The translations under genes and the position numbers were made by a program. This document shows positions 23,864 to 32,777 of a stretch of 64,000 nucleotides of DNA, piece by piece (the stretch's first letter is position 1; every line of letters starts with the position of its first letter). A model generated the notes under the pieces. It was not told the DNA's origin. It did no database searches and worked only from the letters and a program-made list of their open reading frames with translations. Source of the stretch: a virus; the IMG/VR virus record IMGVR_UViG_3300045747_000167, positions 1-64,000 of that record; one strand, given 5' to 3'.

Positions 23864-26169
23864 GTGGACTGCCGAGCCTTCCACCCGGCCTGCCGGCAGG
23901 CCTCGAGAAGTTCCTCCGCAAGCTAGGGGAGCAGGTCGAGGTCGCCAACAGCGACCGCGGTTCGCCGCTGAACGCGAAGCCGACGATCCAGGATCTGATC
24001 GACATCGGCCTGATCAACGCGAGCACGACCCAGTCGCTGAAGGCGAACGGCAAGAGCTTCACGCTCGACAACGCATCGAGCTGGTTGTCACCGGCCATGC
24101 CGGGCTGGTTCTCAGACCTCGAGAACCCGCCGGCCCCCAACGGACTGACGGTTGCCATGAACCAGGCCAACATGGTCCTGGCGTGGAACCTCTGGAACAG
24201 CGTCTACTACGGGCAGACGCTGGTGTACCGGGCGGATTCGAACAACCTCTCGGCCGCGGTGCTGATCGGATCGACGACGGGGAACACCTACGTCGACAAC
24301 CTGCCGCCGGCTGGCCAGGCCTACTTCTACTGGATCCGCACCCAGAGCAAGAGCCTGAACACCTCGGACTACAACCTGGTGTCTGGCACGACGGTGGGGA
24401 ACGTCGCCGGCGCGCCGTCAGTGACGAGTGTGTTCGACAGCACCGACGTCGTGCTGAGCTGGCCGACCCCGACCTCAGCCCTGCAGATCAAGTACTACAT
24501 CATCCGGTACGGCGCCTCGTTCGCTGCTGGCCTGGATGTCGGCACCTCGAACACGAACACGCTGCGCCTGACCTGCGCCTTCGGCGGCACGCGGCTGTTC
24601 TGGGTGGCCGCGGTCGACATCAATGGGCAGCTCGGGCTGGCCGGCTCGTGCTCAGTCACGGTGGTGCCACCGAACGCACCAACGGCCACACAGACGATTC
24701 AAAACGACTCCCTGGTGCTGTCCTACTCGGCGGCGTCGATGTCCCTGCCAATCGACTCCTATGAGGTCCGGTACGGCGCCTCGTTCGCCGCGGGCACCAC
24801 GGTCGGCAAGGGCGTCGGCACTCGCTTCGAGACAGCCGTCAACTGGACTGGCAACCGAACCTTCTGGGTGGCGGCCTACGACACCGCTGGCAACCAGAGC
24901 ACCGCCACGCAGGTCATCTTCGCGCCGACCCTGCCATCTGCCGTCGCCCTGACCACGCAGGTCGTCGACAACAACGTCCTGCTGTCCTGGACCGCATCCA
25001 CTGGCTCGCTGTCGGTGGTGTCCTACCTGGTCGATCGGGGCGGTGTGTCTATCGGGACGATTGCCGGGCGCTTCACGGTGGTCTTCGAGACCGCGGCCGG
25101 CACCTACACCTACGGCATCACACCGATCGACAGCGCGGGCAATACCGGCACGCGCGCGACGACCAGCGCGACCGTGGCGCAGCCGCCCGACTACCAGCTG
25201 CAGTCGAACGCGAACTCTGGCTTCTCTGGTGCCGCCTCTGTCGTGACGATCAGCAACGCGACGCCTGGCGTGGTGACGTGGTTGCAGCAGCCGTTCATGG
25301 CCGACACGCCGGTGACCTTCACGACCACCGGCGCGCTGCCGTCTCCGCTGGTGGCGGGAACCACCTACTACGTCAATAGCCCGGGCACCGACACGTTCCA
25401 GCTGGCTGCCACCGTGGGCGGCGCCGCGATCAATACGACGACGGCCGGCAGCGGGGTCCACACCGCGTCATCGCGTGGGTTCGACGTCGCCATCGATCCT
25501 GCCTCCGGAGGCCTGCTCTGCAACGTCGACACCAACGAGACCTGGGCGACGCACTTCACCTCGCGCGGGTGGACCACCATCGACCAGCAGATCGCCGCTG
25601 GATACCCCCTGTACACGATCGGCAAGACGACCGGTCGCTATGCCGAGATCGTCGACTACGGGGCAACCATCTCGGCTGCCAAGGTCACGATGACGCCGAC
25701 GCTCTACTCGTCGAACGGCACCGTGACCATCACCCCGACGGTCTCGACGAGCCCGAACTCGACGGTCTGGACCGACTTCGTGGGCGTGTATTCGGCCTAC
25801 TCGACGGCCTACCGCTACGTCAAGTACATCCTGAACATGACGGCCACGCACGACGGCAGTGGCCTGGCCACGGACACCGCGAGCCTGATCGTGATCCAGC
25901 CCCTGAACTACCGGCTGGACGTCAAGCAGCGGACCTTCCAAGGGATGGTCTCTGCGCTGTCCACCGATGCCGGTGGCACGTCCGTTGACATCACCGGCCA
26001 GTTCATCGACGTGGCATCGATCACCGTCTCTGCGCTGGGGACCACGGCCCTCTTCGTGGTCTACGACTTCGTGGACACGGCCAACCCGACCGCCTTTAAG
26101 GTGCTCGTCTTCAATTCGTCCGGCACGCGCGTGAGTGCGACCGTGAGCTACACCCTTCGAGGAGTCTGA
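23860..26169 (+). CDS. Tail protein with fibronectin-III-like repeats
   Basis: The 769-residue product begins with a GTG overlapping the previous stop. After a 90-residue N-terminal region it has four tandem fibronectin-III-like domains (about residues 92-440). Two of them repeat RYGASFAAG and end in FWVAA-D--G. The C-terminal part resembles the central-fibre or host-specificity domains of tail proteins (TWATHFTSRGWTTIDQQIAAGYPLYTIGKTTGRYAEIVDYGA and onward). It probably projects from the tail and contacts the cell surface. Confidence 0.75.
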   Translation: MSGLPSLPPGLPAGLEKFLRKLGEQVEVANSDRGSPLNAKPTIQDLIDIGLINASTTQSLKANGKSFTLDNASSWLSPAMPGWFSDLENPPAPNGLTVAMNQANMVLAWNLWNSVYYGQTLVYRADSNNLSAAVLIGSTTGNTYVDNLPPAGQAYFYWIRTQSKSLNTSDYNLVSGTTVGNVAGAPSVTSVFDSTDVVLSWPTPTSALQIKYYIIRYGASFAAGLDVGTSNTNTLRLTCAFGGTRLFWVAAVDINGQLGLAGSCSVTVVPPNAPTATQTIQNDSLVLSYSAASMSLPIDSYEVRYGASFAAGTTVGKGVGTRFETAVNWTGNRTFWVAAYDTAGNQSTATQVIFAPTLPSAVALTTQVVDNNVLLSWTASTGSLSVVSYLVDRGGVSIGTIAGRFTVVFETAAGTYTYGITPIDSAGNTGTRATTSATVAQPPDYQLQSNANSGFSGAASVVTISNATPGVVTWLQQPFMADTPVTFTTTGALPSPLVAGTTYYVNSPGTDTFQLAATVGGAAINTTTAGSGVHTASSRGFDVAIDPASGGLLCNVDTNETWATHFTSRGWTTIDQQIAAGYPLYTIGKTTGRYAEIVDYGATISAAKVTMTPTLYSSNGTVTITPTVSTSPNSTVWTDFVGVYSAYSTAYRYVKYILNMTATHDGSGLATDTASLIVIQPLNYRLDVKQRTFQGMVSALSTDAGGTSVDITGQFIDVASITVSALGTTALFVVYDFVDTANPTAFKVLVFNSSGTRVSATVSYTLRGV

Positions 26170-26170
26170 G

Positions 26171-27961
26171 ATGGCTGACTTTGCCACCCTGTCGAGCGCG
26201 ACCAACTACCTGACCCTGCTGGCCTCGATCAGCGACCGGGACAAGGATCTCGCATTCGCGCTCGACCCCGCCAGCACGACCGTCACCACGCCACCGACCA
26301 ACGCGGTGCGCTACAACAGCGCGAACAAGCGGTGGGAGAAGTACAACGGCAGCTCGTGGGCCGAGCTGATCGTTGCCGCCACCGACGCCTTCGCCATGAC
26401 GGTGACCGGCCTGCGCACCGGTACGCTGTACGGCACCACGACGAACTCGGGCACGATCTCTGGCGGCACGGTGAACGTCACTACGCTGCAGGCCGGCGGG
26501 TCGAACGCATGGACCGCGGCGAGCCTGGTCAACGTCAGCCAGCTGACCAACGACTCGGGCTACCTGACCTCCGCATCGCTGGGCGCGTACCTGACCACCG
26601 CGGCTGCCGCGACGACCTACGCTGCCCTGGCCGGCGCCACCTTCACCGGCAACGTCGGCATCGGTGTCGCGCCCTCGTACCGGCTGGACATCCAGGGGGC
26701 GTCGACCGCCTTCGCAGCGCTGCGCGCCACCATCGGGAACATGGCCGGGATCGCGCTGGCAGGCAATGCCAACACCCCGTTCTCTGGCTCGTTCGACCTG
26801 GAGCAGGATGCCACCGCGGCCTACGTCTGGAACCGTGCAAATACCGCACTGCTCTTCGCCACCAACAACGCGCAGCGCATGCAGGTCGACAGCAGCGGCA
26901 ACTTGTGCCTCGGCACGACATCGTCCACTGGGGCCAGATTCTCTGTTGACGATGGAGGCGGGTCACTCATTGCCAACCTGAACAGCACCCACGCAAACGG
27001 CGGCTACATCCGGGTCCAAAAATCCGGCACTTCGATCGGCGATATTGGAGCGGGCGCCCAGGTGGTTTCCGGTGGTGGCGCCAGCGACTTCGGCATCAAT
27101 ACCCGCGGCGTGAACAACCTGATCTTGGGCACGAACTCCGTTGAGCGGATGCGGGTCGATGGAAGCGGGAACGTTGGAATCGCCACCACAACTGCCATTG
27201 GCAGCGTGAAGCTGAACGTGGCTGGCGGCATCAACTCGACCGGCCTGAACGCCAGTGGGACTGGTGGATTCTTCAACTCTTCCAACAAGTTCGGCGTCGA
27301 CAACAATGCCGGCCAGACGCGCCTGTACTCAAGCGGACCCAACTCGGCGACGCGGGGTTCGTACGACTTCCGCATCACCGACTCTGTCGGGTCGCTGGAC
27401 GCCTCCGCGATGGTGATCGATGCCAGCGGCAACGTCGGCATCGGCACAACTGGCGGCACCAGCAGGCTCGACATCGACAGCGCGGCAGCCGTGCTTGTGA
27501 CGAAGTTGAACAGCACAGCAGCGAACGGACCGTACGCTCGCTTTGACAAGTCCAGTGTTCCGGTCGGCGACATCGGGACCGGCGCCAACCTGGTCTCCGG
27601 CGGTGGCGCCAGTGACTTCGGCATCAACGTGCGCGGCACGAACAACCTGCTGTTCGGCGCCAACTCCGTCGAGCGCATGCGTATCACCGGCGCCGGCAAG
27701 GTCGGCATCGGCATGACTCCGACGACCTATGCGCTCGAGGTCAGCGGTGATGTGCAGGCCACCAACTTCCGCGGCGCCGTTGTCGGCAACGTGACAGGCA
27801 ACGTGACAGGCTCGAGCGGCAGCTGCACGGGTAACGCGGCCACCGCCAGCGCGGTGACCTGGGCCAACGTCAGCAGCAAGCCGATCAACTCGATCACCAC
27901 GACGACTTCGACCTCGACGCCCACTGGTGGCGTGTCGGGCGACATCGTCTTCCAGTACTAA
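26171..27961 (+). CDS. Tail fibre protein with duplicated segment
   Basis: The 596-residue product has fibre-type motifs: VSQLTNDSGYLT, repeated short DSSGNLCLG/GSGNVGI turns and a C-terminal NVTGNVTGSSGSCTGNAATA-type collar as seen in phage fibres. A segment of about 90 residues is present twice (about 254-340 and 430-517), sharing VSGGGASDFGIN-RG-NNL--G-NSVERMR. It is probably a trimeric beta-structured fibre. No S74 chaperone domain is present here, although one occurs in the protein at 29566. Confidence 0.78.
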   Translation: MADFATLSSATNYLTLLASISDRDKDLAFALDPASTTVTTPPTNAVRYNSANKRWEKYNGSSWAELIVAATDAFAMTVTGLRTGTLYGTTTNSGTISGGTVNVTTLQAGGSNAWTAASLVNVSQLTNDSGYLTSASLGAYLTTAAAATTYAALAGATFTGNVGIGVAPSYRLDIQGASTAFAALRATIGNMAGIALAGNANTPFSGSFDLEQDATAAYVWNRANTALLFATNNAQRMQVDSSGNLCLGTTSSTGARFSVDDGGGSLIANLNSTHANGGYIRVQKSGTSIGDIGAGAQVVSGGGASDFGINTRGVNNLILGTNSVERMRVDGSGNVGIATTTAIGSVKLNVAGGINSTGLNASGTGGFFNSSNKFGVDNNAGQTRLYSSGPNSATRGSYDFRITDSVGSLDASAMVIDASGNVGIGTTGGTSRLDIDSAAAVLVTKLNSTAANGPYARFDKSSVPVGDIGTGANLVSGGGASDFGINVRGTNNLLFGANSVERMRITGAGKVGIGMTPTTYALEVSGDVQATNFRGAVVGNVTGNVTGSSGSCTGNAATASAVTWANVSSKPINSITTTTSTSTPTGGVSGDIVFQY

Positions 27962-27964
27962 GCC

Positions 27965-28501
27965 ATGGCTGCCAACTACTGGATGAACGACGCGGGCACC
28001 TGGCGCAAGGCCGTCCAGGTGTACCTCAACGACTCAGGAACCTGGCGCAAGGCGAAGGCGATCTGGTTCAACGATGGCGGCACCTGGCGCAAGGTCTTCA
28101 GCGGCTTCACCGCCAACGCCTTCTCGGTGTTCAATGCGCTGGCTCAGACCTCCGATGGCCTGGGCAGCAAGCAAGCGACATGCAGCTTCAATTCCGACGG
28201 CACATTCTCGGTGGCCTGCACGACCATCGGACTGACGTTCAACGACAACTGGGGCCTGCCAACGACCACCGGGATTGGCTCATCATGGTCCATCAAGGTG
28301 ACAGTCACGTCGGGCGCGTTCAGCTTGTCTGGCACCACCGGCTCATGGGTCAGCCTGGCGAGCGCATGGACCGCGTTCAAGAGTGGCACCACCGCCTCCA
28401 GCTCGGTGACGTTCACCGTCGAGTTCTCACCTGATGGCGGTGCAACGACAGCATTGACCGTGACCGGGTGCAGCCTTGCCTACAACTCTTCACCGGCCTA
28501 A
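27965..28501 (+). CDS. Small tail-associated protein with WRK repeats
   Basis: The 178-residue product starts with three tandem copies of an about 16-residue unit ending D-G/S/A-GTWRKA (residues 5-50, each beginning with an aromatic residue followed by N-D). A beta-rich domain follows (TCSFNSDGTFSVACTTIGLTFNDNWGLPTTTGIGSSW). Short tandem GTWRKA units occur in some phage fibre and baseplate proteins. It sits directly after the fibre gene and probably decorates it. Confidence 0.65.
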   Translation: MAANYWMNDAGTWRKAVQVYLNDSGTWRKAKAIWFNDGGTWRKVFSGFTANAFSVFNALAQTSDGLGSKQATCSFNSDGTFSVACTTIGLTFNDNWGLPTTTGIGSSWSIKVTVTSGAFSLSGTTGSWVSLASAWTAFKSGTTASSSVTFTVEFSPDGGATTALTVTGCSLAYNSSPA

Positions 28502-28514
28502 GCCAGGGGCACAC

Positions 28515-29036
28515 ATGACCTTGACCATCCTGGGCGGCGCCCTCAAGCCGAAGGTCCACGACGGCGTGCCGATCGACCAGATCTACGGCATCGATGCGCT
28601 CGGCAACTACGTCGGACTGGTGCCGGCGGCGATGGCTGCATCCGCGGCCTGTTGCCCGCCGCCGAAGTCTGGCGAGTGGCGCTGGGATGGTGCGGCATGG
28701 CAGCCGTACCTGAACATCGAGGCCCAGATCCTGGCCATCGAGGCGGAACGCGATGCGAAGCTGAATGCCGGCGTGCAGTGGAATGGGTTCGGTTGGTACA
28801 CGGACGACCTCTTCCAGCAGCAGCTGGCGGCCTACCTGCAGTCCTTCTCCGAGGGGATCCTTCCCGTCGGATCCACCGTGATGATCCGGCGCGACGATGG
28901 CGTCGTGGTGCCGCTCACGCGGGACGACCTGCGCGCGCTGGCCGGCTCCGTCCTGGCCTACGTCCAGGGAGTCTGGCAGTGGAGCTGGAACCGGAAGGCG
29001 CAAGTCAGGGCCCAACCGTCCCCCCCGGGACCATAG
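28515..29036 (+). CDS. Tail fibre-associated protein, DUF4376-like C-terminus
   Basis: The 173-residue product has an N-terminal part (MTLTILGGALKPKVHDGVPIDQIYGIDALGNYVGL) and a helical C-terminal part (EAQILAIEAERDAKLNAGVQWNGFGWYTDDLFQQQLAAYLQS) resembling the DUF4376 domain of tail-fibre assembly or accessory proteins. The ATG follows GCCAGGGGCACAC. It probably assists assembly of the fibre encoded just upstream. Confidence 0.68.
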   Translation: MTLTILGGALKPKVHDGVPIDQIYGIDALGNYVGLVPAAMAASAACCPPPKSGEWRWDGAAWQPYLNIEAQILAIEAERDAKLNAGVQWNGFGWYTDDLFQQQLAAYLQSFSEGILPVGSTVMIRRDDGVVVPLTRDDLRALAGSVLAYVQGVWQWSWNRKAQVRAQPSPPGP

Positions 29037-29053
29037 CGGGTGAGAGTGCCCGC

Positions 29054-29203
29054 ATGGACGAACTCACGCTCAAGCTGCCGCGCGCACACGTCGAACTGTT
29101 GATGGCCCTGCTGACGCAGACGCCGCTGCCGTTCACCCAGTCTGCGCCGGTGATCGAAGCCATCGGCAAGCAGGTCCAGGCGCAGGCCCCGCAGGAGTCC
29201 TGA
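29054..29203 (+). CDS. Small hypothetical protein
   Basis: The 49-residue product (MDELTLKLPRAHVELLMALL, then FTQSAPVIEAIGKQVQAQ) has two amphipathic helices. It lies between fibre-accessory and virion genes with one base between its stop and the next start. The leader has GGGTGAGAG, an imperfect ribosome-binding site. It looks like a real small gene by context. Confidence 0.5.
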   Translation: MDELTLKLPRAHVELLMALLTQTPLPFTQSAPVIEAIGKQVQAQAPQES

Positions 29204-29204
29204 C

Positions 29205-29564
29205 GTGCAGGAAGCCGCCTCGCGCCGCGAGCTGATGGCGATGTGGCGGCACCTGATCGAACCGGTGCTGCTCGACGGCATCCAGCCGATCCAGTGGGAC
29301 GAGGCGCTGCAGCTCAATGCGCGCGTGACGTCGCAGCGAGAGTCGGTCCTGATGACGGTCGACGGTGATCTGGGCGACTCGCGCGTGAGGACTGTGGTGG
29401 TGGCGGCCGGCGACATGCATGACGTGTGCGACCTGGTGGCTGAGATGGAAGACGACGCTCGTGCGTGCGGCTGCAAGAAGGTCTTGTATGTCGGCCGCCA
29501 GGGCTGGCACCGGGTGATGCCCGGCTACAAGGTTGCCGCCGTGATTGGCGCGAAGGAGCTGTGA
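29205..29564 (+). CDS. Conserved phage hypothetical protein
   Basis: The 119-residue product begins with GTG. Its C-terminal pattern ACGCKKVLYVGRQGWHRVMPGYKVAAVIGAKEL resembles small phage proteins sometimes described as acetyltransferase-like. The conserved GR-GW--V and a terminal L fit that family. It sits just before the internal-virion genes. The biochemical activity is not established. Confidence 0.62.
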   Translation: MQEAASRRELMAMWRHLIEPVLLDGIQPIQWDEALQLNARVTSQRESVLMTVDGDLGDSRVRTVVVAAGDMHDVCDLVAEMEDDARACGCKKVLYVGRQGWHRVMPGYKVAAVIGAKEL

Positions 29565-29565
29565 C

Positions 29566-31338
29566 ATGGGCGGCATTGTTAGCGGGATCCTCAACGCAGT
29601 CGGGCTGATCCCCGACGCGCCCGACATGACGCCTGTGGCCAACGCCACGGCGCAGGCATCCGATCTGGCCGCCAAGACGGCGCAGCAGCAGCTCGACTTC
29701 GCCAAGCAGCAGTACGCCGACCAGAAGCCGCTGGTGGACGCCGCCGGCAAGGCTGCGCTGGCGTCGAACGCGCAGGACCAGGCCATCGCCAAGCAGGCCG
29801 CCGAGCGCTCGCAGACCGCCTGGACGCAGAACCAGAACGCGACGCAGGGTGCCGTCGGGCAGATGGGCCTCAACGCCCTCGGCGCCCAGTACCTCAACCC
29901 TGAGCAGACGTCCCAGCTACAGGCCGCGCAGGCCGTCCTGGCCAACCCAGCCGCCACGCCCGAGCAGCGCACCGCGGCGCAGTCGCAGCTGGCCGCCCTG
30001 CAGAAGGCGGCCGAGACCGCCGGCATCGGCCTGGAGCAGGCCAAGGGCACGAACCTGGTGAACACTGCGCAGGGGCAGGCCGATCAGGTCAACTCAGCCT
30101 TCGGTACGAACGCCACCGCCACCAAGCAGGGCGGCACCGACTATGCCTCCGGCCTGGCAGACATCGGCTCGAAGTTCGGCACCCAGGCGATCGGCATCGG
30201 CGAGCAGGATGCGCAGGCCGCGCTCGACAACGCAGACACGATCGGCGGCCAGCTGCAGTCGATCGCCAAGCAGCGTGCCGCCGACTTCGAGAAGAACGCC
30301 GGCACGCAAGCGAACGCAGACATCGCGAACTCGGCAGACCAGGCGAACCGGCAGCTGTTGCGCCTGGGTGGCGACCCGAACAAGATGGCCGCCATGGGCG
30401 CCGACATCGCGAACTCGCAGCAGCTCGCGCGGATCGGCTCCGGCAATCAGGTCGCCAGCATCAACATCGCGAACCTGAACGCAGCCGACGACAAGGCGCT
30501 GGGCCTCAAGTCCTCGGCGCTGGATGCGGCGCGCGCGTCCCGCACCCAGGCGAAGGAGACGGCGCTCGGGATGAACCTGAACGCGGCGCAGGGCGGCCTG
30601 TCCGCGGTGACCAGCGCCAACCAGTCGGCCGCCGACAAGACGCTGCAGGGCAATACCACCGGCCAGAGCCTGACATTCAACGCGCAGAACCAGGCCAACT
30701 CGCTCAACAACAACGCCAAGGACAAGGTCGATGCTGGCCTGAACTCGCTGCAGCAGGGTGCCGCGAACTACGGCGCCGGCTTCGCGAACACCTCTGGGCA
30801 GAACGCGCAGAACGCTGTCGTGGCCGGCACGGCTGGCGTCAACGGCCTGGCGACGGCGGTGAACAGCGGCAACCAGACCACCAGCACCACGCTGGGCGGC
30901 ATGAACGGCGGCATGACTGCGGCGCAGATCCAGAACACCGGCGCGCTGGGGCTGGCGAACGCGAACACCAACCAGTACAACGCCGAGGCGAACGCCATCA
31001 ACGGCGCCGTCAAGAACATCGCCGGGATGATTGGCACCAACCCGACCACCGGGATCGTCAGCGACAAGAAGGCAAAGAAGAACCGCAAGCCGGTGGATGA
31101 CGACGCCGCGCTGGAGGGCCTGGAGGCTGTTGCCCCCGAGAGCTGGTCCTACAAGAAGGGCGTGGCAGATGGCGGCAAGCATGTCGGCCCGATGGCCCAG
31201 GACATGAACGAAGAGTTCGGCGAGCAGGTCGCACCCGGCGGCAAGCAGATCGACGTCATCTCGAACCTCGGCCTGCACCACGCTGCCATTCGCGCGCTGG
31301 CCAAGAAGGTCGGCCACCTGGAGCGGAGACGCGCATGA
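29566..31338 (+). CDS. Virion protein with S74-type chaperone end
   Basis: The 590-residue product is Ala/Gln/Asn-rich and mostly helical from about residue 20 to 490, as in ejected internal virion proteins. Its last 90 residues (SDKKAKKNRKPVDDDAALEGLEAVAPESWSYKKG, then HVGPMAQDMNEEFGE, NLGLHHAAIRALAKKVGHLERR) match the intramolecular chaperone domain of endosialidase and fibres (peptidase S74). That domain usually trimerises a fibre and cuts itself off. Its presence on a helical, probably internal protein is unusual. The start was placed after TGTGACATGG context. Confidence 0.72.
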   Translation: MGGIVSGILNAVGLIPDAPDMTPVANATAQASDLAAKTAQQQLDFAKQQYADQKPLVDAAGKAALASNAQDQAIAKQAAERSQTAWTQNQNATQGAVGQMGLNALGAQYLNPEQTSQLQAAQAVLANPAATPEQRTAAQSQLAALQKAAETAGIGLEQAKGTNLVNTAQGQADQVNSAFGTNATATKQGGTDYASGLADIGSKFGTQAIGIGEQDAQAALDNADTIGGQLQSIAKQRAADFEKNAGTQANADIANSADQANRQLLRLGGDPNKMAAMGADIANSQQLARIGSGNQVASINIANLNAADDKALGLKSSALDAARASRTQAKETALGMNLNAAQGGLSAVTSANQSAADKTLQGNTTGQSLTFNAQNQANSLNNNAKDKVDAGLNSLQQGAANYGAGFANTSGQNAQNAVVAGTAGVNGLATAVNSGNQTTSTTLGGMNGGMTAAQIQNTGALGLANANTNQYNAEANAINGAVKNIAGMIGTNPTTGIVSDKKAKKNRKPVDDDAALEGLEAVAPESWSYKKGVADGGKHVGPMAQDMNEEFGEQVAPGGKQIDVISNLGLHHAAIRALAKKVGHLERRRA

Positions 31339-32768
31339 CCATCCTCGGCATCTACGACACACTCCGTTCTCGCGGCGCGCTGCAGGACGTCGAGTCCGCT
31401 CAGCCCACCAGCGGCCAGGTCTCCAACGACCCCTCCGCGTTCGGGCCCGGCCTCGACGGTGTGGCGCCGCCGGACCCCGGTTCGCGCCAGACCACGCAGT
31501 TCCTGGGCAAGAACTACGACTCCGGCCTGAGCGACACGCAGGTCGACCAGGCCCGTTCGAAGGCGCGCGTGTCGACCATGCGCCAGTACAGCCTGAACGA
31601 CGAGGCCAATGCGCAGGAGAAGGCAGATGCCGACGTCGGCCTGCAGCAGGCGCACTCGAAGTACTTCAATGCCGAGGGCGCCGCGAAGGAGCTGGCGACC
31701 AAGACCGCCGCGGCCGATCGCGCTCGCATCGAGACGGCCCGCAGGATCAATGAGGCTGCCGGCGCCAGGATTGCCGACCTGAAGGACGAGGCCGGCAACT
31801 CGCGTCCGGCCACGCACGATGAGCTGATCGGCGTCGCCAAGGATCGCCTGACGCACCTCACGTCGATGGGCCTGACCGAGGACGCCGACAAGGCGCAGAC
31901 TGAGTTTGCGTCCCTGGTCGGGCAGAAGGTGACCATGGAGACGGCCGAGCGCAACCGCGCCGCCGCGCCGGCCCTGGCCGCTCTGCAGCTGGGTGAGTTC
32001 CAGCCGGCCCTGGACTGGGCCAAGAAGTTCGTTCCTGGCGGCGCGCCGATCACCAACATCCAGGCTGGCAGCAAGCCCGGCACGGTGAAGGTGACCGTTG
32101 GCGCCGGCGGCAAGACGCATACCCAGGAAATGACGACCGCCAACGTCGCCGCGGAGATCCAGAAGTTCGTGACCATGGCGGCCTCTTCGGACCCGAAGGC
32201 GGCCACCGAGTTCCTGACCGGAGAAGCGCTGAAGCATGCGCAGACCGAGGCCCAACTTGCGTCCGCCGCCCACTCGCGCGCCGGCGCTGCCAAGGAGGGT
32301 GCGCAGACTGCCGACATCAAGGAGTCGACCTCCAAGAAGAAGCAGATCGACGATGCACTGACCGCTGCGTCTCCCGCCTACGACAAGCCGGAAGCGGAGC
32401 GCACTGCCGCAGACAAGCTGGCCATCACCAAGTACGAGCGTCTGCAGTCCCTGGAGAAGCTGCGCGGTGGTGGCGGTGGGGCCGCCAAGAGCCCTGCGCG
32501 CGCCCCGTTCAACGCCAAGATCCGCGGACGCGACGTCACGGTGCGAACCGACGAGAGCGGCAACATGTTCTACCTGGACACGGCAACCGACGCCAAGGGC
32601 AATCCGATCCCGGGCGGCGCCCCGGTTGAGCGGCCAATCAGCAAAGCCGATCTGGCCGCCGGCAACCCGGCACCAGTGGCGCGCCCTCAGAACAAGGGCG
32701 ACTACGACAAGCTGCCCTCAGGCACCCAGTACATCGCACCCAACGGCCAGACCCTGGTCAAGAAGTAG
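31335..32768 (+). CDS. Putative internal virion protein
   Basis: The 477-residue product is helical and Ala/Lys/Asp-rich, with coiled-coil stretches in residues 75-230 and 295-380 and flexible Pro/Gly linkers at both ends. The position between another internal-type protein and the giant protein, and the ATGA overlap with the upstream gene, suggest a set of proteins ejected with the DNA, as in P22, T7 and N4. No enzymatic motif was seen. Confidence 0.65.
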   Translation: MTILGIYDTLRSRGALQDVESAQPTSGQVSNDPSAFGPGLDGVAPPDPGSRQTTQFLGKNYDSGLSDTQVDQARSKARVSTMRQYSLNDEANAQEKADADVGLQQAHSKYFNAEGAAKELATKTAAADRARIETARRINEAAGARIADLKDEAGNSRPATHDELIGVAKDRLTHLTSMGLTEDADKAQTEFASLVGQKVTMETAERNRAAAPALAALQLGEFQPALDWAKKFVPGGAPITNIQAGSKPGTVKVTVGAGGKTHTQEMTTANVAAEIQKFVTMAASSDPKAATEFLTGEALKHAQTEAQLASAAHSRAGAAKEGAQTADIKESTSKKKQIDDALTAASPAYDKPEAERTAADKLAITKYERLQSLEKLRGGGGGAAKSPARAPFNAKIRGRDVTVRTDESGNMFYLDTATDAKGNPIPGGAPVERPISKADLAAGNPAPVARPQNKGDYDKLPSGTQYIAPNGQTLVKK

Positions 32769-32777
32769 GAGCCCGCC

